From Galbitalea sp036499165 (lineage in GTDB: Bacteria; Actinomycetota; Actinomycetes; Actinomycetales; Microbacteriaceae), in the NCBI GenBank assembly GCA_036499165.1, contig DASYEE010000031.1:1-64000 (forward strand): a stretch of 64,000 nucleotides of DNA, given 5' to 3'. Made by a program: the position numbers and the translations under genes. The first letter of the stretch is position 1. Every line of letters starts with the position of its first letter. Below, piece by piece: positions 16,890-25,220 of the stretch. A model generated the notes under the pieces. It did no database searches. It saw nothing but the letters and a program-made list of their open reading frames with translations, and was not told the origin of the DNA.

Positions 16890-18392
16890 ATGCCAAAGCA
16901 AGCACCTCCAGAGTCCCCGCCCGACGAGTCGGCAGACCACACATCCACCCCTCCACAGCAGGATGGCCCGGCCGCCGCCCACACGCACCGCTTCTTCACG
17001 TGGGTGCGCTCGCTCGGTCTCGTGCGCCAGCCCGGCTGGATCGGCGGCGTCAGCGCCGGGATCGCCGACCGCCTCGGAATCGATGTCGTCATCGTGCGCG
17101 GAATCCTCGTGGTCATCGCCGTGCTCGGCGGGCCGGCGATACTGCTCTATGCGCTCGCCTGGCTGGTGCTACCCGATGCCAAGAACCACATTCACCTCGA
17201 AGATCTCGTGCACGGCAAGGTCGAGACGCCGGTGGTCGGCATCGCGGTGCTGGTCGCGCTGTCGCTGCTGCCTGTAGCGCAGGGGTTCTGGTGGTTCGGC
17301 TCGCTCTACTGGGGCTCACCGAACTGGGGCGACTCCGTCGGCCGCGCCATCTGGACGCTCGTCATCCTCGGACTCCTGGTGTGGTTCGTGGTGTGGTTCT
17401 CACGGCGGGGGTCGCGTGGGGCGTCGACGAGGGCGACGGGCGGGAGCGGCGAGGGGTTTCAACAGGCTCAAGCAGCAACGGCCGCTCAACCAGCAACAGC
17501 GGCAGTGGATGAGCCGGTGCAGCCGGCCCCGCTCGCGTCAGACGCCCCGGCCGAGGATGTCGCCGCCTGGCGCGCGAGCCAGGCCCAGTGGAAAGCCGAT
17601 CACGAGGCATATCGGCAGCAGCAATTCCAGCAGCGCCGTGAGGCCGCCCAGGCAGCGTCGCGAGCCGCTCAGGCCGAGCGCGCTGCCCGCGCAGCCGCCT
17701 ATCGCGAGCGTTACGCAAAGACCCGATCGAATCCGCTGTACTCCGTCGCGCTCGTCGGTGTCGCGTTCGTCGCCGGCGCCATCACGACGCTAGCCATCGG
17801 TGGAGGTAGCCCGACGCCGTCACAGTGGCTGGTCGGTACCGCGGTCGCGGTCGGCGTGCTCGGCGTCGGCATCATCGTCAACGGCGCCATCGGCAAGCGC
17901 AGCGGTGGCGCAAGCAGCGTCGCAGTGCTGCTGGCGATCGTGCTGCTGGTCGCGGCTGTCGTTCCCGAGACTCAGCAGCGCCACTACTTCGGCACGCTCA
18001 GCGTCGCCCCGACGTTCCATTCGAGCGTCAACCAGACCACCTATTTGCAGGGAGCAGGCAACGTGCGGCTCGATCTGAGCTCGTACTATTCGACACCGCG
18101 ACCGAGCTTCTCGAATCACGACGGCCTTCAGTCGTACAGCCAGGTGAACGTCCTCGTCGTCTCGGGAAACGTCACGGTGACGCTGCCGGCAGATGAGTAC
18201 GTGCACATCGACGCTGGCACCGCAGGCGGCCATATCGTTACGGCCACCGGCGAGCGGGTCGAGAACGCGTACAACGCGAGCATGACCGTAGACGGCTACC
18301 GCACCGACCAGCACGCGATCAGGGAACTGGATGTCGACATCCACGCCCTTCACGGAAACATCACCTTCGTCCAGCAGGGAGCAAACCAGTGA
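16890..18392 (+). CDS. PspC/LiaF-like membrane protein with C-terminal toast-rack-type domain
   Basis: This 500-residue protein has a Pro-rich cytoplasmic tail and a PspC domain at about 40-97 (GGVSAGIADRLGIDVVIVRG). Further helices are interrupted by an Ala/Gln/Arg-rich, probably coiled-coil stretch (about 225-275). Three more helices and a C-terminal beta-rich region (GNVRLDLSSY...VNVLVVSGNVTVTLPADEYVHIDAGTAGG) resemble the LiaF/toast-rack fold. LiaF-type proteins restrain the paired kinase until the envelope is damaged. It is divergent from the PspC kinase (103-bp spacer) and overlaps the next small gene by four bases. Confidence 0.85.
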   Translation: MPKQAPPESPPDESADHTSTPPQQDGPAAAHTHRFFTWVRSLGLVRQPGWIGGVSAGIADRLGIDVVIVRGILVVIAVLGGPAILLYALAWLVLPDAKNHIHLEDLVHGKVETPVVGIAVLVALSLLPVAQGFWWFGSLYWGSPNWGDSVGRAIWTLVILGLLVWFVVWFSRRGSRGASTRATGGSGEGFQQAQAATAAQPATAAVDEPVQPAPLASDAPAEDVAAWRASQAQWKADHEAYRQQQFQQRREAAQAASRAAQAERAARAAAYRERYAKTRSNPLYSVALVGVAFVAGAITTLAIGGGSPTPSQWLVGTAVAVGVLGVGIIVNGAIGKRSGGASSVAVLLAIVLLVAAVVPETQQRHYFGTLSVAPTFHSSVNQTTYLQGAGNVRLDLSSYYSTPRPSFSNHDGLQSYSQVNVLVVSGNVTVTLPADEYVHIDAGTAGGHIVTATGERVENAYNASMTVDGYRTDQHAIRELDVDIHALHGNITFVQQGANQ

Positions 18393-18661
18393 GCGATACA
18401 GAGAGCACAACGACCGCCGAGTACACGCCGATTCCCGGGCCGCGCAGGCACGTGCGCGTTGGCACCATCGTCTGGGGCGCGATCCTGGTTGGCATCGCCG
18501 TGTTCGCGATCCTGGTGCTGACCACCGGGCCGCTCACGGGCGCAGCTGTGCTCTGGAGCGTCGTCGGATTCGGGGCGCTGCTGCTTATTGCCGCCCTCGT
18601 CGCCGCCATTGTTCGCGCGGCCCGCGGGGGTCGCTCCCATGGGCATCCACCGATCGGTTGA
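18389..18661 (+). CDS. Small two-helix membrane protein
   Basis: This 90-residue protein has two predicted membrane helices (about 26-46 and 53-76), a polar N-terminus and a basic, His-containing tail. The GTG start overlaps the TGA of the PspC/LiaF-like gene (GTGA), so it is translated with it and probably acts in the same envelope-stress module. No family name can be given. Confidence 0.75.
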   Translation: MSDTESTTTAEYTPIPGPRRHVRVGTIVWGAILVGIAVFAILVLTTGPLTGAAVLWSVVGFGALLLIAALVAAIVRAARGGRSHGHPPIG

Positions 18662-18682
18662 TCCCCAAATCATTCAGTGCAC

Positions 18683-18713
18683 TGCTGTCGCAAAACCTCC
18701 GGGAGCGACAGCA
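18683..18713 (+). promoter_or_regulatory. Inverted repeat before the ABC exporter operon
   Basis: A perfect 9-bp stem TGCTGTCGC (18683-18691)/GCGACAGCA (18705-18713) with a 13-base loop ends seven bases before the ATG at 18721. It is preceded by a CAGTGCACTG palindrome (18675-18684). The loop holds the only purine-rich GGGAG stretch. It may be the binding site of the NarL-type regulator encoded downstream, or an RNA hairpin that exposes or hides the ribosome-binding site. Confidence 0.5.
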
Positions 18714-18720
18714 TTGCCGT

Positions 18721-19626
18721 ATGACAGATACGGATGCCGTGGTCTCGGTTCGAGACCTGCGGAAGAGCTACGGGAGTTTCACCGCCCTCGACGGCGTGAG
18801 CTTCGACATCCACCGGGGCGAGACGTTCGCCCTCCTCGGCCCGAACGGCGCGGGCAAGTCGACGACGATCGAGATCCTCGAGGGCTACCGCGATCGCTCG
18901 GGCGGCGAGGCGAGCGTTCTCGGTACCGACCCGCGCAAGGGCGGGATCGCGTGGAAGGCGCGGCTCGGCATTGTGCTGCAGAACACGGGCGAGAGTGGCA
19001 ATGTCACCGTGCGCGAGCAGCTGGCCGAGTTCGCCCGCTACTACGCGAATCCGCGCGATGTCGACGAGGTGATCGCGGCCGTCGGGCTCACGGAGAAGTC
19101 GAAGACGCTCATCCGCAAGCTCTCCGGTGGCCAGCGCCGCAGGGTGGATGTCGCCCTCGGCATCATCGGCCGGCCGGAACTGCTCTTCCTGGACGAGCCG
19201 ACCACGGGTTTCGATCCCGAAGCGAGGCGCAGCTTCTGGGAGCTCATCAACCTGCTGAAGTCGGAGGGCACCACGATCCTCCTCACCACCCACTACCTGG
19301 ATGAGGCGGCCCAGCTGGGCGACCGCGCAGGCATCATCGCCGGCGGCAAGCTCATCGACATCGGCGACATCAACACCATCGGTGGTGCTGAGGCACGAGT
19401 GCCGATCGTGCGCTGGAGCGATGCGAGCGGAAAACACGAGAAGAGAACGAACGAGCCTGGCGCAGTCGTCGCCGAACTCGTCAGGTCGAGCGGCGAGCCG
19501 CGCGACCTGCAGGTCGTTCGCCCCAGCCTCGAGGATGTCTACCTCGAGCTGGTCTCCGAGTACGAGAGGGACGGCGCCATCGGCGCCACCGGATCCGGAA
19601 CCACAGAACTGGAGAACGCACGATGA
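18721..19626 (+). CDS. ABC transporter ATP-binding protein (DrrA type)
   Basis: This 301-residue ATPase has Walker A GPNGAGKST (40-48), the signature LSGGQRRRVDVAL, Walker B LLFLDEPTTGFD and a C-terminal domain of the multidrug/daunorubicin type. It should energise the ABC-2 permease encoded immediately downstream (ATGA overlap), exporting a hydrophobic compound or moving lipids. The start ATG at 18721 begins a typical MTDTDAVVSVRDLRKSYG sequence; the frame extends upstream without resemblance. The operon continues with a sensor kinase and regulator, a layout known for antibiotic-sensing exporters. Confidence 0.94.
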   Translation: MTDTDAVVSVRDLRKSYGSFTALDGVSFDIHRGETFALLGPNGAGKSTTIEILEGYRDRSGGEASVLGTDPRKGGIAWKARLGIVLQNTGESGNVTVREQLAEFARYYANPRDVDEVIAAVGLTEKSKTLIRKLSGGQRRRVDVALGIIGRPELLFLDEPTTGFDPEARRSFWELINLLKSEGTTILLTTHYLDEAAQLGDRAGIIAGGKLIDIGDINTIGGAEARVPIVRWSDASGKHEKRTNEPGAVVAELVRSSGEPRDLQVVRPSLEDVYLELVSEYERDGAIGATGSGTTELENAR

Positions 19627-20474
19627 CCACCACGGCGCCCATCATGACGACCCCGGCGCTTCCGGCCGGGCGAACCATCCGCCTCGGCTTCAGCCGCATC
19701 CGCTACGAAATCAAGGCGTATTTCCGGCAGGGGGACACGGTCTTCTTCACCTTCCTGTTCCCGCTCGTCTTCCTCACGATCTTCTCCGTCGCGTTCAGCA
19801 ACGCGGACTTCGGCAAGGATGCGAACGGCAACACCGTGACTGCGGCCGACTACTACCTGCCGGGGATGCTCGCGGCCGGCCTCCTGTTGAGCGGCCTGCA
19901 GAACATGTCGATCGATATCGCGGGCGAGAAGAGCGACGGCACCCTGAAGCGACTCGGCGGGTCCCCGCTGCCGGTCTTCAGCTACTTCATCGGCAAGATC
20001 GGCCAGGTGCTCGTGACCGGCATCCTGCAGGCGGCCGTGCTGATCCTCGTCGCCGGCACCATCTTCGGGGTGAAGCTGCCGACCGATCCGGCCAAGTGGG
20101 CGACGTTCGCGTGGGTGTTCCTGCTGGGCGTGACGACGTGCGCGATCCTCGGCATCGCGCTCAGCGCCCTGCCCCGCAGCGGCAAGAGCGCGACGGCCGT
20201 GATCATCCCGATCACCCTCATCCTGCAGTTCATCTCCGGTGTCTACCTGCAGTTCTCGCTGCTGCCAGCCTGGCTGCAGAACTTCGCCAGCATCTTCCCG
20301 TTGAAGTGGCTCGCCCAGGGCATGCGCTCGGTGTTTCTCCCCGACTCGTTCAAGGCCGTCGAGCAGGGGCACTCATGGAACCTGGGCGGCGTGCTGATCG
20401 TGACGCTCATCTGGCTGGTGGTCGGTCTCGTGCTCTGCCGCGTGACCTTCCGCTGGATCCGCAAAGATAGCTGA
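19623..20474 (+). CDS. ABC-2 type transporter permease
   Basis: This 283-residue membrane protein has six predicted helices in the ABC-2 pattern: a first helix near VFFTFLFPLVFLTIFS, the amphipathic DGTLKRLGGSPLP segment and a C-terminal pair of helices. It overlaps the ATPase gene by four bases, so the two form a half-transporter pair. The substrate is not readable. Confidence 0.93.
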   Translation: MTTTAPIMTTPALPAGRTIRLGFSRIRYEIKAYFRQGDTVFFTFLFPLVFLTIFSVAFSNADFGKDANGNTVTAADYYLPGMLAAGLLLSGLQNMSIDIAGEKSDGTLKRLGGSPLPVFSYFIGKIGQVLVTGILQAAVLILVAGTIFGVKLPTDPAKWATFAWVFLLGVTTCAILGIALSALPRSGKSATAVIIPITLILQFISGVYLQFSLLPAWLQNFASIFPLKWLAQGMRSVFLPDSFKAVEQGHSWNLGGVLIVTLIWLVVGLVLCRVTFRWIRKDS

Positions 20475-20477
20475 ACC

Positions 20478-21632
20478 ATGAACATGCGACGCGGGTGGAC
20501 GATCGCGGTCATTGCGACCGCGGTCGTTCTCACCGCTGTCGCATCGATCGAGGGGCTCCCGACCTGGCGCCTGGTCGGCATCGCCTGCGTGCACGTCGTG
20601 CTCGTGGCCTTCTGGTTCGCGATCGGGCAACGAGCCCTCGCCGAGCAGCGATTCGCAATGCCCACGGTGATCGGGATCATCGTGCTGTCGTCGGTCGACG
20701 CGTATTTCGACTCGTCGATGGCGACGATCCAGTGCATCGCCTACCCTCTCGTCTGGATTCTCGTCGAGGGCAACCGGCGCACGATTCCGGCGAACATCGC
20801 TCTCGCCGTCCTCGTCGGCACCGGCCAGGTGATCGGAAACGGCGCGACGGCGACGGCGTTCGTGGTCGCGGTCATCATCCAGACGATCTCGCTGGCGTTC
20901 AGCCTCGCGCTCGGCCTCTGGATCACCAATATCGCGACGCAGAGCGACGAACGACAGCGACTGCTCGACGAACTCGAGGCCGCTCAGGGCCACGTCGCAG
21001 CCCTCAGCCGGGATGCGGGGGCCGCGGCCGAGCGCGAGCGTCTCGCACTCGAGATCCACGACACCATTGCCCAGGATCTCGCCGGGCTCGTGCTCACGGC
21101 CCAGCGGGGCCGGCGTGAACTCGCGGCGGGGCACCACACGGAAGCCGAGAACCAGCTGGCCATCCTCGAAGAGAACGCGCGGCACGCCCTCGCCGAGACG
21201 CGCGCGCTCGTGGCAGTCGGCGCGGCCGTCGGCCCGGATGCCGGGCTGCCGACGGCGCTCAGGAGGCTCGGCGAGCGCTTCGCACGAGAGACCGGCATCC
21301 TTATCACGGTGACCGCCGATGACACGGAAAGCCTCGATCGCGACGACGAGGTCGTGCTGTTGCGGTGCGCGCAGGAGGGTCTCGCGAATGTGCGCAAGCA
21401 CTCGTCGGCGAAGGCCGCGATGTTGACGCTCGGTCGGCGCGGCGACGACATCGAGCTCGCGATTACCGACGACGGCAGCGGGTTCGACACCGCGGTTCGA
21501 TCTCCCGGCTTCGGGCTCGACGGAATGCGCGAGAGGCTGGGACTCGTGCAGGGCTCTCTGGCAGTTCGGTCGGTGCCGGGTGGCGGGACGACGGTGGTCG
21601 CGACGCTGCCGACCCGGGGTGCGGCCGCGTGA
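20478..21632 (+). CDS. Sensor histidine kinase, DesK/NarL type
   Basis: This 384-residue kinase has about five N-terminal membrane helices (residues 8-150). A short coiled coil and the HisKA_3 box LALEIHDTIAQDLAGLV (His 194) follow, then the HATPase domain (EGLANVRKHSSA, DDGSGFD). It has no extracytoplasmic domain, so the signal is probably sensed within the membrane, as in DesK or BceS-like systems. It follows the exporter genes by three bases and overlaps the regulator gene, so it probably senses the exported compound or membrane state. Confidence 0.92.
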   Translation: MNMRRGWTIAVIATAVVLTAVASIEGLPTWRLVGIACVHVVLVAFWFAIGQRALAEQRFAMPTVIGIIVLSSVDAYFDSSMATIQCIAYPLVWILVEGNRRTIPANIALAVLVGTGQVIGNGATATAFVVAVIIQTISLAFSLALGLWITNIATQSDERQRLLDELEAAQGHVAALSRDAGAAAERERLALEIHDTIAQDLAGLVLTAQRGRRELAAGHHTEAENQLAILEENARHALAETRALVAVGAAVGPDAGLPTALRRLGERFARETGILITVTADDTESLDRDDEVVLLRCAQEGLANVRKHSSAKAAMLTLGRRGDDIELAITDDGSGFDTAVRSPGFGLDGMRERLGLVQGSLAVRSVPGGGTTVVATLPTRGAAA

Positions 21633-22243
21633 TCCGGGTCCTCGTCGCCGACGACCATCCCATCGTGCGCAGCGGCATTGTCGCGCTGCTCGAGACCGCC
21701 CAGGATGTCGAGGTCGTCGGCGAGGCCGCAACGGGTCTCGAGGCGGTCGACCTCGCTCTCGCCCTCCGCCCGGACCTCGTCCTGATGGACCTGCGCATGC
21801 CCGGCATCGACGGCGACGAGGCGACCTCGCGGATCCTGTCTGTCGACCCGGGCATCCGGATCGTCATCCTGACTACCTACGAGACGGACGACAGCATCCT
21901 CACGGCGATCGGGGCGGGCGCGAGCGGTTACCTGCTGAAGGCCGCCCCGCAGGACGAGATCCTCGCTGGGGTGCGGTCGGTTGCGGCGGGCGAGGTCGCG
22001 CTGGCTCCCAAAATCGCTGCTCTCCTGGTGCAGCGGGTCAAGACGCCGACACCGACGCTCAGCCCGCGGGAGACCGAGGTGCTGCGACTCGTCGCCGCGG
22101 GGCTGAGCAATCCCGCGATCGCCGTGTCCCTGTTCGTGAGCGAGGCGACCGTCAAGACCCACCTCATCCACGTCTTCGAGAAGCTCGACGTGAGCGACCG
22201 CACTCGAGCCGTCACCCGAGCGATGGAGCTCGGCCTCCTCTAG
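21629..22243 (+). CDS. NarL/FixJ-family response regulator
   Basis: This 204-residue regulator has a receiver domain (VLVADDHPIVRSG, phosphoacceptor in LVLMDLRMPG) and a LuxR-type helix-turn-helix (LSPRETEVLRLVAAGLSNPAIAVSLFVSEATVKTHL). The GTG start overlaps the kinase stop (GTGA), which fixes the start despite a longer open frame. It is the last gene of the exporter-sensor operon and likely controls it, possibly through the inverted repeat at 18683. Its stop overlaps the stop of the convergent PLP enzyme gene (CTAG). Confidence 0.93.
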   Translation: MIRVLVADDHPIVRSGIVALLETAQDVEVVGEAATGLEAVDLALALRPDLVLMDLRMPGIDGDEATSRILSVDPGIRIVILTTYETDDSILTAIGAGASGYLLKAAPQDEILAGVRSVAAGEVALAPKIAALLVQRVKTPTPTLSPRETEVLRLVAAGLSNPAIAVSLFVSEATVKTHLIHVFEKLDVSDRTRAVTRAMELGLL

Positions 22244-23427
22244 CTACCCAGGGCGGATTCGATGTCGTGGGTGAGGTCGTCCACGTGCTCCAGGCCGATC
22301 GAGAGTCGCACTACGCCGGCGGATGGCCGAGCCTCTGGGGCGACCGGTCGGTGAGTGAGAGACGCCGGATGCTGCACCAGCGAGTCGATGCCACCGAGCG
22401 AAACCGCGTGGCTGAACAACCGCAGCCCTGCGATGAACTTCGCCGCTGCGTCATACCCGCCGACGAGGTCGAGCGCGATCAGCGATCCTGCACCGTCTGA
22501 CTGCGCGCCGCGTGACTGCGCGCCGATGAGCCCACGCGGATCCTGCCCCGGAAGCCCCGGATACCGCACCATCGCGATTGCCGGGTGACCGACGAGGCGG
22601 GAGGCGAGTTCCGCGGCGGTCGCCTGCTGCGCGCGAACGCGCACCGGGAGCGTGCGGATGCCGCGGTGCAGCAGGTACGCCTCGAATGGCCCGAGCAACC
22701 CGCCGGTGAGCGCGCGCACCTGGCGGAGCCGCGTCATCCACTCGCGGTTGGTCGCGACGATGCCGCCCATCGCGTCGCCGTGACCGCCGATGTACTTGGT
22801 CGCGCTGTGCAGCACCAGGGTCGCGCCGTGCTCGATCGGCCGCTGGAGGACGGGGGTCGCGAACGTATTGTCGACGAGCACCGGAACGTCGCCTGCCTGC
22901 TCGGCGACGCGGCGGATGTCGACCAACTCGAGCGTGGGATTGGCCGGAGTCTCGAGGATGACGAGTCCGGTCTCCGGGCGGATCGCCGCCGCGACCGTGT
23001 CTTCGTCGCACCAGGTGATCGTCGTTCCGAGGAGGCCAGTGTCGAGCACGTGATCGGTGCCGCCGTAGATCGGGCGGAGGGCGACGATGTGCGGCTTGCC
23101 CGCGGCGACGGTCGCCGTGAGGCACGCGGCGAGGGCGCCCATTCCGGACGCGAACGCGACCGCTCCGTCGGCCAGCTCGAGCGCGGCGAGTGCCTCCTCG
23201 AAGCGCGCGACACCCGGCTGCCAGAGTCGGCGATAGACCGCAGACTGGCCGGGGACGAGGTCGCCGCCGGTCGCGAGGTTCTCGTACGAATCGCCGCCAG
23301 TCTCGACGTCGGGCAGGGGGTTCGTGGTCGACAGGTCGATGGTCGGAACGTGCGACCCGGATTCGGTGAGGCCAGACATCCCGGCGTGAACCGCGACCGT
23401 CTCCATTCGCATTTTTGGTGCATCCAT
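22240..23427 (-). CDS. Trans-sulfuration PLP enzyme (Cys/Met metabolism family)
   Basis: This 395-residue enzyme belongs to the cystathionine gamma-synthase/gamma-lyase family: SGMGA cofactor-phosphate region (95-99), VDNTFATP (D186) and SATKYIGGH with the PLP lysine K211. It makes or breaks C-S bonds of cysteine, homocysteine or methionine; the exact reaction cannot be decided. The start MDAPKMRMETVAVHAG was chosen by family length; an internal ATG at 23412 is also possible. A divergent Lrp-type regulator lies 94 bp away. Such pairs are often amino-acid-responsive, for example a methionine gamma-lyase controlled by an Lrp protein. Confidence 0.9.
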   Translation of the reverse strand: MDAPKMRMETVAVHAGMSGLTESGSHVPTIDLSTTNPLPDVETGGDSYENLATGGDLVPGQSAVYRRLWQPGVARFEEALAALELADGAVAFASGMGALAACLTATVAAGKPHIVALRPIYGGTDHVLDTGLLGTTITWCDEDTVAAAIRPETGLVILETPANPTLELVDIRRVAEQAGDVPVLVDNTFATPVLQRPIEHGATLVLHSATKYIGGHGDAMGGIVATNREWMTRLRQVRALTGGLLGPFEAYLLHRGIRTLPVRVRAQQATAAELASRLVGHPAIAMVRYPGLPGQDPRGLIGAQSRGAQSDGAGSLIALDLVGGYDAAAKFIAGLRLFSHAVSLGGIDSLVQHPASLTHRPVAPEARPSAGVVRLSIGLEHVDDLTHDIESALGS

Positions 23428-23439
23428 GGATCGACGAAA

Positions 23440-23450
23440 GCAGATTCTGC
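23440..23450. promoter_or_regulatory. Candidate Lrp-type operator
   Basis: GCAGA-T-TCTGC is a perfect 11-bp palindrome 13 bases upstream of the PLP enzyme start, in the 94-bp spacer shared with the divergent Lrp/AsnC gene. Its core resembles the centre of Lrp-family sites. No second copy was seen. Confidence 0.4.
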
Positions 23451-23521
23451 GGTAATCGACAAGACACCCCGAAGCATCTACGCTGGGGAGCCACAGCGGC
23501 GGACATCCTTCGCCGGAAAGG

Positions 23522-24019
23522 GTGGCGAAGATGCCCCAAACGCAGGATCTGGCACCGCATCTCGTGCTCGACGATCTCGACCGCACGCTCATCCGGGCGC
23601 TTTCCCGCAACGCGCGCGTGTCCGGTGCTGCGCTGGCGAACGAGGCCGGGGTTGCCGAGTCGACAGTCTCAACGCGCATCCGGCGGCTGCAGGCCTCAGG
23701 CGACATCCGCGGGTATCGGCTCGACCTCGACTTCAACCGGGTCGCGCCGATGCAGGCGCTCATCTCGGTGAGGCTCGTGAAGCACGCGCGCGGCGAGGTC
23801 GACCGGTTTCGGGAGGCTGCTCCCACCTGGCCCGGGGTTCGCGCCCTGTTTCACATGGCCGGCGCGGACGACTACCTGCTGCACGTCGCCGCCACCAGCG
23901 CATCCGACCTGCGCGACTTCGTGCTGACCCACCTCGCGTCGCATCCTGCCGTCAAGCGCACCCAGACCAACCTGATCTTCGAGCACGTCGAGGGCACCGG
24001 CTGGCTAGACCTCCTCTAG
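23522..24019 (+). CDS. Lrp/AsnC family transcriptional regulator
   Basis: This 165-residue protein has an N-terminal AsnC helix-turn-helix (LDDLDRTLIRALSRNARVSGAALANEAGVAESTVSTRIRRLQASGDIRGY) and a C-terminal RAM/ACT-like effector domain (MQALISVRLVKHARGEVD...LHVAATSASDLRDFV). Such regulators form dimers and octamers that bind an amino acid. It is divergent from the trans-sulfuration enzyme and very probably controls it. The start could be 23522 (MAKMPQ) or 23531 (MPQ). Confidence 0.93.
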   Translation: MAKMPQTQDLAPHLVLDDLDRTLIRALSRNARVSGAALANEAGVAESTVSTRIRRLQASGDIRGYRLDLDFNRVAPMQALISVRLVKHARGEVDRFREAAPTWPGVRALFHMAGADDYLLHVAATSASDLRDFVLTHLASHPAVKRTQTNLIFEHVEGTGWLDLL

Positions 24020-24026
24020 TCCCTTC

Positions 24027-24087
24027 GCTGAGGGGCGCCACATCGCCCTTAAACGGGCGCCGGAAGGGCAATTAGCCACCCCTCACC
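24027..24087. repeat. 60-bp palindromic repeat, copy 4
   Basis: The element has the arms GCTGAGGGGC and ACCCCTCACC around CATCGCCC..AAGGGCAAT and the core AAACGGGCGCCGG. It is the most diverged copy. It lies between the convergent Lrp gene (stop 24019) and murB (stop 24102). Confidence 0.82.
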
Positions 24088-24101
24088 GCGGGATGCGGGT
24101 G

Positions 24102-25220
24102 TTAGAGGGTGGCGCCGACGAGGACGGGCTCGGGGTGGAGGTGTACGCCGAACTCCGCGAAGACGCGGGTCTGCACGTAGCGAGCGAGTTCGCGGATCTC
24201 CGCTGCGGTCGCGCCACCCGTGTTCACGATCGCGAGCGTGTGCTTCCGCGAGATCGCGGCGTGCGAGCCGGGCAGCGCGAAACCGCGATGGATGCCCGCC
24301 TGCTCGATCAGCCACGCCGCGCTCAGTTTGACGCGGTAGTCACCGGCCACCTCGGGGGTCGCCGGCTCCTGGCCGAGGGGCACCGCGACATCCTCCGCGT
24401 CCGGCGCGGTCGGCCAGCGCGGTGCATCGACGGGGAGCCGTCGCGCAAAATTCTCGGCGACGATCGGGTTGGTGAAGAACGAGCCTGCGCTGTATGAGTC
24501 GCGATCGCTCTCGCTCCAGAGCATGCCCTTGGCCGCCCGGAGGCCCAGCACGGCGTCGCGAACGGCGTCGACCGGGACCCGGTCGCCGATGCGCACCCCG
24601 AGCGACGCTGCCAACTGCGCGTAGGCGATCGGCTGGCTGAGCGAGCCCTCAGTTAGCTCGAGTTCGATCGCAATCACGGCGCCAGTGCGACCCTGTTTAA
24701 TCGCGGATGTGCGGTAGCCCAGCCCGAGTTCGGACGCCTCGATGCGCGTCAGCGCGCCGGTCTCGTAGTCGAGGAACTCGATCGCGACGAGACTCGAGCC
24801 GACCTCCTGTCCGTATGCCCCGATGTTCTGGATCGGTGCAGCACCGCTCGAACCGGGGATGCCGGAGAGCGCCTCGATGCCCGCCCAACCGTTGGCGACT
24901 GTGTGCGCGACCACGGCATCCCACGGCTCGCCGGCCTGCACGCGAATGCGCACCGCGTGGTCGTCGAGGTACGCGGATGGCCGCACGGCGGCAGACGCCG
25001 GCTGCAGGCGCTCGATGCCGCGGGTGACGACCCGGATGACCGTGCCTTCGAAGTCGTCGTCGTCGATGACAACGTTGGATCCGCCGCCGAGCAGCAGCCA
25101 GTCGTCGCCGGTCGCCCACGTCTCGCGCAACGTCGTGATGAGCTCGCTCGAGTGCGCAGGCGCAATCACGTGCGCCGCGTCGCCGCCGACGCGCAAGGTT
25201 GTGAGGTCGGCGAGCTTCAT
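24102..25220 (-). CDS. murB: UDP-N-acetylenolpyruvoylglucosamine reductase
   Basis: This 372-residue FAD enzyme reduces UDP-GlcNAc-enolpyruvate with NADPH to UDP-MurNAc, the second committed step of peptidoglycan precursor synthesis in the cytoplasm. The FAD-binding motifs TLRVGGDAAHVI, LGGGSNVVI and IPGSSGAAPIQNIGAYGQEV are clear, and YSAGSFFTNP holds the catalytic serine. Its ATG overlaps the upstream MaoC-like gene by four bases. In related genomes murB and the MaoC genes often lie close to tRNA-Trp/secE; here 12.6 kb separates them. Confidence 0.96.
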   Translation of the reverse strand: MKLADLTTLRVGGDAAHVIAPAHSSELITTLRETWATGDDWLLLGGGSNVVIDDDDFEGTVIRVVTRGIERLQPASAAVRPSAYLDDHAVRIRVQAGEPWDAVVAHTVANGWAGIEALSGIPGSSGAAPIQNIGAYGQEVGSSLVAIEFLDYETGALTRIEASELGLGYRTSAIKQGRTGAVIAIELELTEGSLSQPIAYAQLAASLGVRIGDRVPVDAVRDAVLGLRAAKGMLWSESDRDSYSAGSFFTNPIVAENFARRLPVDAPRWPTAPDAEDVAVPLGQEPATPEVAGDYRVKLSAAWLIEQAGIHRGFALPGSHAAISRKHTLAIVNTGGATAAEIRELARYVQTRVFAEFGVHLHPEPVLVGATL

